Positions 35,652-47,900 of a DNA stretch of 64,000 nucleotides are shown here, in pieces. The translations under genes and the position numbers were made by a program. The notes beneath the pieces were generated by a model, which ran no database searches, was not told the DNA's origin, and worked only from the letters and a program-made list of their open reading frames with translations. The DNA lies in contig JACDQD010000005.1 in NCBI GenBank assembly GCA_019843655.1, positions 4,305,575 to 4,369,574 of the forward strand, given 5' to 3'. Position 1 is the stretch's first letter. Each line of letters opens with the position of its first letter. Origin of the DNA: Lethocerus indicus. Its lineage: Eukaryota > Arthropoda > Insecta > Hemiptera > Belostomatidae.

Positions 35652-38600
35652 CCCCGCTAGTAAAAAACACATCAAGCTTCCTCGCCCGTCACTTTAATGG
35701 CCGGCAATTAACCCGCACTCCCCTAAAACAACCCCCGCCACCCCCAACGGCCTCCAAATCAAAATATCCGGCGTTGACCGACATGAAATTTACAGCTGGG
35801 TTTAAACCCGAGCACAACTTAAAATTTCAGTCCTTGTAATAAAATATTAATTACCATTTTAATAATAATAAAAATCATTGAAAATACGGCGTGTTTCTGG
35901 AATATGCGTAGGAATTAAGCAAATATGGCGTGAAGAATAAAACGAAATATAAAGTTCAAATTGCCTAATAAAAATTACTTGTTCTGTGTATGAATATTAA
36001 TATAATATATATTCAATATATTTTTAACATTTTCCAACAGCATGCATATTTTTTGAATGGGGCTGGTAACGTTAAAAAGTTGACGGTAACAGGCATGACG
36101 TTAACTGGGATGACATCAGAGCCTGGATAATAGACGTTCGTGAGAAAATGACAAGTTGGTTCGACAACCGAATTTTTTTATTTTCAACCGAGTTTTTAAT
36201 GAAACTTTTATCCAACCGTACAACTCGGCGTTTCAAATTTTCGGGGGTGTCAAAGGTTATCAAAAATTTGTTTTGGGACTCATTCAAGCATTCTGAATTG
36301 GGGAGCACTCCCTGAATGGATTATCAGCCAAATTAAACATATTTTTTTTGCAAATTAACGGTTTATAACGAACTGTCGGGAATACTTTCATCGGAAATGC
36401 CTAGGTTTTTGGGGCGTTCATGTTGCCGGTATTCCTCCGCCATTCAATATTCCGGGCGTTATTCAGGAGCCGGGGCCCCGTTAGGCCCTCCGACGTCTTC
36501 ATTCCTTCGGACTTTGTATTCAAACCGAGCGCGCCCTCTTACAGAACACTCAACGCCCCTGCATTTTTCACCGGTTCGACGACGGTTTTCTCCATCAATC
36601 AATAGTGTTCTCGACTCCTTCAGAACTGGTTACCGGCCCCCCGCTGCCCGACTTTACACAGAACAAGGAATAATTCCTTCCCCACTTGCCTCCCCAATAA
36701 ATTTCAGCTGTTTGGCTGTCTTCACATTCATAGTGTTTCCAACCACTTTCGGGTTCCTATTGGGGCGCTAACCGGGACAAGCTCCGCCCTGAAATTCTAT
36801 TGATTCCGGTAGGTTCTTTAAATAATAATTAAAAACAAAAATAATTTTATTTAAGTCTCTATTTCTTGTATGTGGAATTTGGGAAAGATATCCAACGATT
36901 CGTGCTTCTACCCTTTCGTCGCTTTATTCTCGTTTCCTCGGTTTACTGTAAGTAAAATAAGTAATAAAACTAAATATGTTTCGAGTTGATCTAATCTAAC
37001 AGAATAAATTGTGAAATAAGTGTATAAGTAATCCTTCTACTCCGGTGTGACTACGGAAGTATTTCTAGAATATTTAATATCCATCTTGGGACTGGGCTGT
37101 CGTCGTTTTTGCGAATTTAGCAGTATATTTGTCACCGGGGCCCCTGTCGTAAATCTATATATGGCGCCTTTCTCGGCCAGTTCTATATTCCATAGGCGGA
37201 GTTAGCCAGCGTTCGGCTATCTTGGCTGCGGAGGCTGCGTGCAGGCAGTGTACGCCCCGGCGCGACATCATTTCGCCCGGTACTAGTCCCTGTCGCGTTT
37301 GTATTCAACGGCCGAGTCCCCGCCGGAATACACAACAAGGCTCCGACATACGGCTGTGTAACAGGTAGCAGAACACGGGTTTTAAATGTCGGTACCGGGT
37401 TGCGGGAGGACAGGGGAGCGGGGGCAGGCTTCCGCCGGTGGGAAGTTGTGTGAAAAGCTTTTTCGAAGCACGCATTAAATACCGGACACGCCAGTCGAGG
37501 CCTTCACAATATGCAAAAAACCGTTTACCGTTGAACAAATTCGCCGATTTTATTTTGCGCAACGTGTAAGCCAGAGATACACTGTCTGTGTACAGCGAAC
37601 AATTGAGTAGTCCAGTTATGAAAAATGTTGTTTCAATAATGTGCAAAAATGTTTTGATACCGTTCCTTGTAACAAGCGTTATAAGTTTGGAACAGTGCCT
37701 TATTTGTTGAATGACGCAAACCTTTGAAGGCATTGGAGATTCACGACAGAGATTTCACGCCTTCAGCCGGAAGTGGCAAACCCAATCTACAGTTCAATTG
37801 AAATTACAAACATTTTTTACTAAACATAAATTTTAAATCGGCCTTTTGTTTTTAATACTTATTCCCCTTTAATAATTCAAGAACTACGCAAAATTTTTAG
37901 CAAGGTTTTTAAATATTATTCAGGATTCACCACAATTATTTCCATGGCTAATTAAGTTCGATGAAAATGTATATCGGCACAGCACAATTTTTTTTTTAAA
38001 TGAAAAAGCGGATTTGATTATATCCATCATTGCTGAAGGAAGTATTAATCGCACGAATAAACGGATTCCGTAAGTGTTTACGATTTTTTTCCGAATTTTC
38101 ACCCTCTTTTTCCCTGTTAAATGTATATCAGACGGATGCGTAAACAACCCCACTAAAAGTGTAGGGTGCGAAGATACTTGTTTCGTTCCGGCTTCATCCC
38201 AGTTTCTGCCGATCGCCGGTCGGCAATTTGCGTCTCGGAATATTTTTAATATCGCGCGATTGAAAAGGCAAGAGAAGACGCTGATAACTGGACAGGAATG
38301 GGTAGAAAAATATACCCAGCGAAGAATCGCGGGGGGAAACCAAAGGCAAAGATCGGGCCCTCGATGAAAATGAAATAAACTTCTTTAAGACTCTAATTAT
38401 TGAGAACCGGGCGGGCTGGAACTGAAATAAGCAGAATCTTTAAACCGAAAACCGTTATGGCCCAAGGGGATCAATTATTCGATTATTCGCGCCCTCATCC
38501 GACACAAATACGCTGTATCGCAACTGAAAGTTTATAATACAGTGTTGCGCGAACGATCGGTTAGCATCGAATTGTTCCGTCGATGTGGTTGTAAATTTCC

Positions 38601-39302
38601 AATAGCTCGCTATTGACGGTGATTGGGGTGCGGTACACGATTGTAGGGAGGGCGGTAGGCAGGTTGGCGGTATTAGGGGGAGGCGTTCGAGTGGGAGCCG
38701 ACGGAGGTAACAATTGCGATCGGAATAGGATTTGATCTCGGCCGACGGGAGAAGGTCCGCCGACAATATGGCCGCCATTTCCAATTCACGACTATTCATA
38801 TCCCATGAACCCATTTACCGATAACGACGGACCGCACATTCGTCACAACGGCCGCTATATACTATATCTATGTTATAAAGTAATATATAAGTTGAACATC
38901 AACGCGGAAAACGCAATTAGATAGGCCCCATCAATTCAGATATTAACTTAATCTCATCAACAGCTCCAGTTCTTTAACGACGGTAGTCTAATTTTTAATC
39001 CGAATTAATTTTATTAATTTTACATATCTTGCTCTGGATGAAAAGGGGAGTGAGAGGGGAATCTCGGAAGCTACTCAAAAAAGAGTTTTCAGCCTTTTGA
39101 ATCGAAATTTGATTTATAGGATAAAATAAATTATAAGATCGATGAATAATGACAGCGTACAGAATGTTATGTACTGAAATGTGAACAGAATATAAAATAA
39201 AAATTTTAAATACAATTTGGGATGCCTAGGGGCTGTTGAATGGCGGTTCGGGGCGAGAAACCGAAACAGGGCTAAATAGCATTAGCTGTGTGAGAGTGAG
39301 AA
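35652..39302. other. Unique non-coding stretch
   Basis: No gene recognised. Frames at 36397-36771, 37305-37733 and 38455-38814 are the longest. None carries an identifiable domain, and each overlaps other open frames. Confidence 0.45.
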
Positions 39303-39333
<31 letters not shown>

Positions 39334-39334
39334 G
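39303..39334 (+). repeat. (GA)n microsatellite
   Basis: About twelve GA units followed by an imperfect GATAGAGAG extension. Confidence 0.9.
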
Positions 39335-39691
39335 GGTGAGGCGACACCCCGGGGGTGGGGGCCGAGTTTTACTTGAGCCTCGTTTAATTAACGCTTCACC
39401 CCCTAACCCCTCCCCCCACCCACTGTAACATCCACCCTTCTCCTTCACCTTTAATTTGCCACATTGTAAATTTCCCAGGACCCGCTTTCACCGCCCCTTT
39501 CTTCTTTCTCCGCTTTTTCCGAGGCCCCGCTCTCTCCACGCCGGGGCTACTGAGATAGCACGAAACTCAATGCTCGAAACTACCCCTCGTCCGAAGATAA
39601 AATCATGCGGTGTGTGACTGCGGAATTTGACGATTCTATTGTAGAAGTTTTGTAGATAGCCGACACTCGTCATTAGGACAAAGCTCCCAGA

Positions 39692-39723
39692 CAGAGTTAT
39701 ATGTACATATAGCTCGGTCTGAG
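39692..39723. repeat. Near-perfect 32-base palindrome
   Basis: The perfect core TATATGTACATATA is extended on both sides by AGAC.GAG / CTC.GTCT with two mismatched positions. Could extrude as a cruciform. No copy was noticed elsewhere. Confidence 0.6.
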
Positions 39724-40042
39724 ATATCAGAAAAGTCTATTTCAACATGCGATATTATGTGAACGGTCTAAGCTCTCTACATTGAATTATAATTTAATAG
39801 GCAATACATTAAAAATACGCTCTACTTTAATATATTGATATTTAATTTACATCAGTCAGGAACAAAATTAATGTGTAGGTTAGTTAAACGTAATCTGTCG
39901 GGGGAAAGCAACCGCTGAATGTGTGTCTTATACATAACACACTTATATGTGTGTATTATAGCGCCTGTTACGTATTCTTTCTGTCGTATCTCGAATCCTG
40001 GAGGTCGTACAAAGCTGTTATTATTGTGACATTCAATTATTT

Positions 40043-40064
40043 AACGAAACTTTAAAGTTTCGTT
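40043..40064. repeat. Perfect 22-base palindrome
   Basis: Two 11-base arms, AACGAAACTTT and AAAGTTTCGTT, meet with no loop. It lies in AT-rich non-coding sequence. Confidence 0.8.
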
Positions 40065-42508
40065 GTTGGGTATTATAACGCTAGGCCGTCTTTTCCCGTT
40101 CGGCCGCGAAGGAGGAAGACGACAGGGGGCGGTATTAAACTCACCCCCTGTCGGGGCGGTAGAGAGTGAGGGGGTTAAAAACGGGGCTAGGTGAGGGCCC
40201 AATCTCAGGGCCGAACATAACCGAAAAAGGGTTTTCTTGTTAAAATTCGAAAATCGAGCGTAAATAATTCAAGGCCCACGTCACCGGGCTTTCTTCTTCC
40301 ACTTCGCGGGCCAACTTTCGGATGGGAAAGTTTTGTTATTGGACGAGCGGGCCGTCCTGATTAATAGTCGCAAACTGGAGTCAGGGCCCCGTATTAATAA
40401 GTTAGGACATGACGGGGGGGGGATGAGATTGGGGATTGGAGGGATGGCACCCTGTAAATAAACAAATATCCCTCCACCCCTCCCCCTCTCACAACCCGCT
40501 CTGCGTCTGAAACTCGCCCTGCGAAGTGGAGGCTTATCTCGGAGTCTGAGAACTCGAGTTGTCGCTTATCTAAACCCTTCCATGGGGGTAACACAGGTGC
40601 AGTTATAACGCGGAGGGGTGGAGAAACAACTCGTCCGTCTTGTTTCTCGCGTATACCTCAGCATAAACAGCCGTTCGGTGGCCCCACTGTCTGCCCTACT
40701 GACCTACATACAGGAGGCGATTATTTACCAAAGCTGATTCCCCGAAGCCCTAGTTAAAGTACGCCGGCTCAATTATACTCTCGGAGCTTAAATCGCCGCC
40801 GCTCAGTAAGGCGGACTGGATTAAAGCATCGGAACTCGATGAAATCTGAAATTGGATGCGGTATCGGTACTCGATAGGCGCATTTCACAATAAACACTAC
40901 GAACAGTGGTGGTCTCAAACATTAGGACTTAACGCTGTATACACAGGGAGGGTTCGGTTACACTGCAGTGTGATATGCTTAGGTATATCAAATTAGGTAC
41001 ATAGGGAAATAGGTACATCAAATTTAGTCCACTTGAAGTATAAATTAACAGTCCCTGATTGCCATCAGTGATTAACCATGTATGATATTAGCATTAATTT
41101 TGCAGCAAGAACAACACAAACATATCAATAGATATAATCTTATTAGATTGTGTTTTTATTTTTAAATAGTTATTAAAATAGATTTTACATTAGGTTATTA
41201 AACTACATTTCTGTTTGTGCATTTATTTAGTGTTGAATCTATTTACTTATGTTTACGACGTCAATATAATAATAATATAAATAGGGTTATGAGCAATATA
41301 TTGTAATTATGAATAATAGAAATATTCAAAATTTCGAGGAATGCAATATGTAACAGTATGCCAGCAACATGCGATATTCTCGTATATATTGTGCCTGTGA
41401 GTATTTTGAACCGCTGAGTATTAAAAACTAGTTCGGCGCCTCTACGGAATTTCCCGTGACCTGATTTGTTATTTGCATTTTTCATCGGGCCCTGTTAGCC
41501 CGGCAGCGGCGGCGGCCGCGGAATGGGAATAGAAGGGTTTAGCCGTTTTAGCAATGTGTGCCGGAATCCAGAGCACTGCAATACATTGCAGTCGCCCACC
41601 CAGCCCTTTCGCCGAGTGGTAAAGGAAATAAAGAAACTCCGATGCATTTTAACGACGCGATTGTTTCCCATTGATTCCGATCGCTCAATGGCCTTTCGGG
41701 CGGGTGAGGGTTGACCTTTTACCGAGTAATGGGGTTATTAAAACACGGGGGCCCGATTTACCGCCCGGGAATCGGTCTTCGATAAAAATAGAACCTTCGG
41801 GGACCGATTTATAAGGTTCGCCCCTAGCCCTTGGCGCTAGGGAAAAGCGTTATCTGTATTGGACCCCATAACGCGAATTATTATTCGGAAAGATCAAAGC
41901 GCCCTACAACGGGGTTTGTGTGAGAAAAGTTCCTAGTAAAATTGCCCGCGTGAAGAATTTTTTTTTTCTTAAATAAAAACGCGTTTATTGAAAATGCTTC
42001 AGTCATATTCGTAAACTAACTCAAAATTATCTCCGCTTACGAATGTGCCCGAAATATATATTAAATTACGTATAATTATTACGAATGGTGCTCTTCGATT
42101 TGTGACTTGTGTTTATATACAATGTACCGCAAATATACATGGAGTTGCGTGATCTAAACGTACCGGCGATCCGGAAGAGCCTGACCAACAGGCATATATC
42201 GTCTAGTCGGTTCTCAATGTCAATTTGTGTTCGGAGTTTAAATATTAAGCGTTGGACAGTTGGAGGAAGGAGATGTTGTGTTGTGTTTCTGGTCGGAGGC
42301 TGGGCTGGATAGGGACTGATGAAGAGGAGACGCCCGTTATCGCGGGGGGGTGGGGTGGGTGGGGAATAGGAGTAGGCGGGGACTTAACATGGCGGGACCT
42401 CAATAAATAAAGAATGGCCTTCCCCAGAAGAATTTGTTCAGAAGGGGTGGGCCGCCCTAAATTCTGTTGCGTTATCTGCTCGGGAGGGGGAGGGAGGGGG
42501 AGAGTGCG
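40065..42508. other. Unique non-coding stretch
   Basis: No gene recognised. Local features: a 12-base palindrome ACACTGCAGTGT (about 40960-40972), a short tandem AGGTAYATCAAATT pair at about 40980-41030, and GC-rich sequence near 41500-41860. Confidence 0.45.
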
Positions 42509-42531
42509 AGAGGGAGGGAGGGAGGGAGGGA
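42509..42531 (+). repeat. (GGGA)n microsatellite
   Basis: About five and a half AGGG units within G-rich DNA at 42480-42535. This underlies the Pro-rich minus-strand frame at 42245-42637. Confidence 0.88.
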
Positions 42532-43318
42532 TGGCGGTGCCCTCTGTTTCTCCCAGATAACGGCCGCCGACCGACTTACCGCCGGGTCCCCTTTTATTTG
42601 ATGCTCTACCGAGGCCGGGCTTTTCCTTTCTCTCCAAATATTTTATGGCTCCGCGCAGAAGAAAGAGACATCGAATCGCGCTATATATAAATCCTTACTA
42701 ATACGGTCAATGATATTTTATTACGGCGTCCCGGTTTTTTTTCCAGTTTCTAAAGTACCTTTTTCATCGGTTATTACGGGAGTCAATAGGAGGGTAATAT
42801 TTCCGGGCCGCTCGGGTAATAGATAGCGCCGTCGTTGAAACCGGGATTTTCCGACCGTACGGGTTATATTGCCGTTATAAAAGATACAGAAGTATGAATC
42901 GAATCTGAAAACAATTACTCCGATAGCTCCGACGGGATATTGGATAAACTAAATTGTTATTTAATCGGAAGTTGTTTGTTTATGTTCTATTCTTGAGAAT
43001 GCAACCCTCTCTGGCTAAAATCATCGTATTAAATACTACTTATTCAATAGCGGAGGGGCGCTGCAATTATTTCGGCAATTTTTCAAATAAATTAAAGTAA
43101 TATATTAGGGGCACAAATTTGAGAAACATCCGCTGGGTAATTACTGGAGTTATTCAGATATATACACCCCGAAAAAATTATAAAACTTGTAAACAAACAA
43201 ATTAAATAAATAAGTCGAATACAATTCAAAAATTCGGGCCATAATGACGTATTAACCTTATTATTTGTGTGCGTAAAATTTCAAATAAAATATTTATGCG
43301 GAGGCCATAATACTCAAT
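42532..43318. other. Unique AT-rich non-coding stretch
   Basis: No gene or repeat recognised. Confidence 0.5.
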
Positions 43319-44201
43319 TTAAGGCCGACATATGAAAATAAAAGGTATTCGATGTATCGAGGTATAACTTAGAGTGGAAGGCGTTTTGTGTATTGAGGGA
43401 TAGTATGACATGAAGATGGAAGGCGTTTCATGCATTGAGGGATAGTATAACTTGAAGGCGTTCTGTGTATTGAGGGATAGGATATTACGATGACGGTCGG
43501 TGTTTCATGTAGTGTAATAGATCCGCTCGATGCAGACGCTCTTCAAGCGCGTTTTATAGATAAAGGGTGTAGTATATAGCCTTGATAATTTGACGCCGGG
43601 TGTAGGTTTATATCGAGTGGTGGGTATAGCGCCGGCACTCGGCGGCCCACTTTGTAACGGCCGGCCGGTGTTAATTATAAAAAGAGATACCCGTGGCGGT
43701 TTCTGGTAGGAGAGGTGCCGAATCTAAATGCCTGTGGGCGGGATGCGTGGCATAGTTGGGGCGTGACGTCCGCGCGTGGGAGGGGGCGGGGGCGGCTTGT
43801 GCAATTAGATTTAAACGGGGCGGCGTCCGCCGTTACGGGGCGGCTACTGGTAGCGGGGCCCAGACCGCAGCCCGACCACAATGGTGCGCGTCGCCCCCGC
43901 CCCCGTACACCGCTAACCACTTACCGCCCCGCCCCGGTTTGTGTCCAACGCCGCCTCCGGGCCCCGCGTCAACCACCCTCCTCCTCCCCTCCCCGAACTT
44001 GCGCCCCTTCATTCTACTTTTTACGAAATTTCTATTCGCATCGGGGATTTCACCAAGTTTCCCAGAACTTGGGATCCCTCAACGCAAAAAAAACGCCTTC
44101 CGTTCTCATGTCATACCATCCCACAATTCACACAACGCCTTCCACATTCAAGTTATACTATTCCTGAACACAGTGAATACCTTTTATATTCAAAATGTTG
44201 G
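43319..44201. mobile_element. Foldback element with tandem-repeat arms
   Basis: The left arm (about 43319-43525) holds four to five tandem units of 35-42 bases, each beginning AAGGCGTTT and containing TATTGAGGGATAGTAT. The right arm (about 44091-44201) holds two to three units in inverse orientation (CATGTCATACCATCCCACAA, ACGCCTTCC, CAAGTTATACTATTCCTG). The outer ends are inverse matches: TGAAAATAAAAGGTATTC at 43333-43350 and GAATACCTTTTATATTCA at 44175-44192, and weaker similarity continues outward a further ~12 bases. The ~570 base middle is CpG- and GC-rich, unlike the arms. The long overlapping frames there (43715-44229) have no motifs. This is the architecture of foldback elements; no transposase is present. 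Confidence 0.75.
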
Positions 44202-44204
44202 CTT

Positions 44205-44340
44205 ACAAGTGACATTGACAGTGCAGTGAGGATGTGGCCAAAAAACATCCAAAGTGCCAAAAGTGACACTAGGTCACGGTCTAGCAAAAGTCCAAACCGG
44301 CGAGTGGAGACAGAAACACACAAAACCTACGGTTTAATAT
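44205..44340 (-). mobile_element. Palindromic foldback family, single half (minus strand)
   Basis: Read on the minus strand this matches the 55 kb element's left flank, arm and loop: ACCGTAG, TGTGTGTTTCTGTCTCC, TTTGGACTTTTGCTAGACCG, CACTTTGGATGTTTTTTGG, CACTGCACTGTCA, CACTTGTA. The TTTCGG...CTTCAG core is replaced by a short unrelated segment. It abuts the right arm of the 43.3-44.2 kb foldback. Confidence 0.75.
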
Positions 44341-44872
44341 TAGCTCTTCCCATAAATATTTTATTCCTTTTATAGATGGTATACTACTCATTTTTTAACT
44401 CATTTTACTCTTTGAATGATGAAGTGCAATCCCACCATCTTCCTCGTTTTAAGGTATTCCCGTATTTCCAGTTTTCACATTATACAACCAGAATCGCTTT
44501 AGAAGTTTATTTTATAAATCGCGAAACTATAACCATCGAATTGGAATTGACGGTGTTAAACCTCCAGCATCCTCTAAATATTAACGGGTTCTTTTTCGAG
44601 CGTCCGCGGATTTAAAAATATCAGGCCACCCTTTGAATTTCTTCACTAGTTCGACGAGGACAGTTTCAGAATTAATTATCCTATCCGCTCCACCGCTCGG
44701 AATACTTCGCGAATTATTTTCAGAAACATTAATCTGCCCGAGGGAAAGCATTTATTTTGCATTTGTATAATGACGAGAGAAATAATGCTGTTACATTCGT
44801 TAATTAGGGAGATGATATATTAATCCGTAATCCGTTACGTTTCTTCGGAACGTGCCTGCCCTGTTTTCTCCT
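44341..44872. other. Unique AT-rich non-coding stretch
   Basis: No gene recognised. Confidence 0.5.
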
Positions 44873-44901
44873 CATAAAAATATACGGACTATATTTTTAT
44901 G
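44873..44901. repeat. Perfect 12 bp stem hairpin
   Basis: CATAAAAATATA and TATATTTTTATG flank a five-base CGGAC loop. AT-rich; no function can be assigned. Confidence 0.75.
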
Positions 44902-47900
44902 TGGGAACAATTTTCGGACCACGCGAGCCTCATTATTGTATTTTCTAGTGTTTTTATTACTGTACCTTTTGAGCTATTATTCTGCAAATTGGGCTGCTGA
45001 AAAAAATTAATTTGTTACTGTATATTTCAGAGCCAATCGAAAGAAAGTATTCGTGTCGGTCGCGATGCTACTCCTTGTCTCGTGCGCACAAGGAAAGGCG
45101 GATTGTGGATCCGCCCTATTGTCCAAAGCTCGGACCGCTAAGCATAATATTTGAATGGACAGAACAATGCCGAAAGAGACCGGGGTTGGGGGTTGGGATG
45201 GGGTGAATATAGCGGGGAAGGTTCCAGAAGATACATTGAAGCGGTCTGGCCGGCTCAGGTATGCGGGTGGCCACAATACCATATATTAAATATTTCCCTC
45301 TCGTCGGGACGCCCGCTCAGTCTGACGCCGCGCTCCGGCATTTATTGGAAATATTTCGACCGTCATAACCGATTAGAGCCAGACGCCGTGCAGCTGTAAC
45401 AAGCGCTCTATCGGCCCCGTTTCTGTTTTGGTTAAATTTGTATTTTCATCCCTCCCGCCCCCGTCCCACACAAAATGCATCGGTCCGAAATCGAGTTTAA
45501 TCATTGCCACAACTCGAATTGAATTAATAGTAAACGTCGGCCTGATTGGTCCATTATTAATTTTGACAATATCCACTCTCACGTTGGTCATCGCTACTTT
45601 AAAATTGTATTTATGTTCCATCTCGTTTGAATTCTGTTTCTACTGTTTAATCTTGCAGCGCGAATTAGAAAAAAGTTTTTAAAAAGAAAATTGTTTCTCA
45701 GCTTGCGTCATCAAAACGGAATCCGGCGACAATACTCGAAGTTGTACATTGTTTCCCGACCTCTAGACCATTTAAAAGGGGAAGTCCTGGTATAAAAGTC
45801 CGCCTGTGTATTATATTAAATTTTTTAAATGTACATCTTTCCGGTAGGGGGCACGGGGGGTCGGTTAGAAGTGATAAATACGTTCCGGCGATAAAGATAT
45901 TGAATAATGCAGGACGACGCGGGGGGAGACCGCTTATAAACTTTCCCCGAGAAAAAAGCGGGAGGCACACAAGAGTATAAGTTGCCGGAACAAAAGCTTT
46001 CGGGGTGTTTTTTTGCGTGTCCGTTTTATTCCGCTAAATAAATATCGATGGGGACTTTACGGGCCGTTGGTCGTAGCCGAGCGTTAAAAACAGACCGGGG
46101 GACAATAGTAAGGGAGGGGTGGGGTGGGCACGGCCAACTATATTTGTAAAAGTAAGTAAAGAGCTATAACTCGGAGCTCCCTCGCCATTTAAAGGGCTTC
46201 CCTTATACGGCAGCGTGTGTTCAACCCCCTCCGACATCGCAGGAATGAATAACAACTCCACAACAGCCCTCCTACACCGGCTTCCGACAAGTTATCCCTG
46301 CGGGTTCTCTCCAGATACGGCGGTGCGTGCGTGCGTGTGTGCCTCAGTGTACAACGCGTTTTCGGATCGAATAAACTCCCGTATGAAGTTTATTGAGGGC
46401 GGTTTGTTGTTTTTTTCCCTCCTCCCACCCCAGACCTACGGCAACATCTGTCGCTTTTCTCCTTCCATTTTCCTGGCGCTTTTTTTTTTAAATCCTCCCC
46501 GGAATTATAACTTGACGTCCCTCTATTGTTCCCGCTCAACTATTGTTTTCGGTTATATTTTCCCCGAGTCGCGGATAAATTCATTAAAGCTGGCAGCCGG
46601 TCGGATATTATTTGACCGATTTATAGACGCTGGAAAGATTCGATTACTTATTCATTATGAGGTAAGCTTTGTTTGAGTCGGAACTAAGAAATTTTTTTAT
46701 TATGATCTCGGAGGGGCATTTTTAGGCTACCTTATTTCACTATTCCTTAGAAATCCGTCTTAAACGCTATTATTTATATATACCGGTAAAAATAATGTAT
46801 TAATTTCTAATGAACGTCATGGGCCAATGAAGGTACCAATTTTTCTATAGTATTAAACATAAATAATTAATAATATTTATATTCTACTATTAGCATATTC
46901 ACAGTATGAATACTGCATATCACTTAAATTTGACCCATTTAGTCGGAAATATTGTACAGAACTGTGTAAGTAGCAAGAATCCTAATAAAACTGGCGGAAT
47001 AATAAAAAAAGATTAGGACAATCCGCATTTCAGACTTAGTCTCATACTGTGCCGATATTTTACACGCGGATACTACGAAATCTCCTGAGACCAGATATAA
47101 ATGGTCGTTTGTTTTCCCTTTCGGTCTTTATATAATTTAGTTCCAAAGGTAGAGACCAATAACAACCGTCTCGCACACTCGACCGTTTAAACCGTAGTCA
47201 CCGAGACCGAAACAACTTCATTTCAATTTCATGCGCGAGGCTGCTACCCCTTCCCCCACGCCGGCGCTTTTCTACCCCCATCCCCTATTAAATCAGGGAA
47301 CCGACTAACCCCTTCCTCCTCCGCCCCTCCGCTCTCACTCCCCCACCACCACGACGCCGACGACACAAAGTTATTCTGGTCAACTCAAACAGAAAGTGCG
47401 ATGAGTTGTAGACTCGAGGAGGTGGGGGCCGGCGGGGTTGTGCTTGAACGAAATAAACGATGTCTGTTGAATAATTTAACAACCCTCCACACTCCCTCCG
47501 CCCCTCGCCAGCCCCCGACCACCGACCCCCGACCCGACTCCTTCGATAACGCATCGCGCGCCGAGGGAAATTTTATTTTACGATTTTTCATCTATAAACT
47601 CCACCCCTCTCGCTCTCTCTCTCTCCTTCCCTCACTCCGCCCTACAATCCACCGCCCGTCTTTTTTTAAATCACGTGTCAAGAGGCAAATTCCGGGCCGA
47701 CACCTGCCAGTAATATTTTTTCAGATTCCAGGTCGTTTTTTGGCTCCTTGCCGTTATTCAAAATAACAAAATATAAATCGGTCCGTTATTTATGCAAAGT
47801 TTCTAACGGATTACTTAATGAATTATCATAATTTCCATCGTAAGCCCAAGAACAACTAAAGAATAGGCAAACTTGCCTCCCTAACTCATACAACTTCAAA

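Noticed and set aside
43341..43525. Possible CRISPR-like array
   Set aside because: Units are contiguous and degenerate with no unique spacers, the genome is eukaryotic, and the same units recur inverted at 44.1 kb as element arms.
43715..44375. Three overlapping plus-strand frames of 144-157 codons
   Set aside because: They overlap in all three frames across the GC-rich centre and right arm of the foldback element. Simultaneous openness comes from base composition.
44873..44901. Perfect AT-rich hairpin as a transcription terminator
   Set aside because: Terminators of this kind are bacterial. The context is eukaryotic and no gene ends here.
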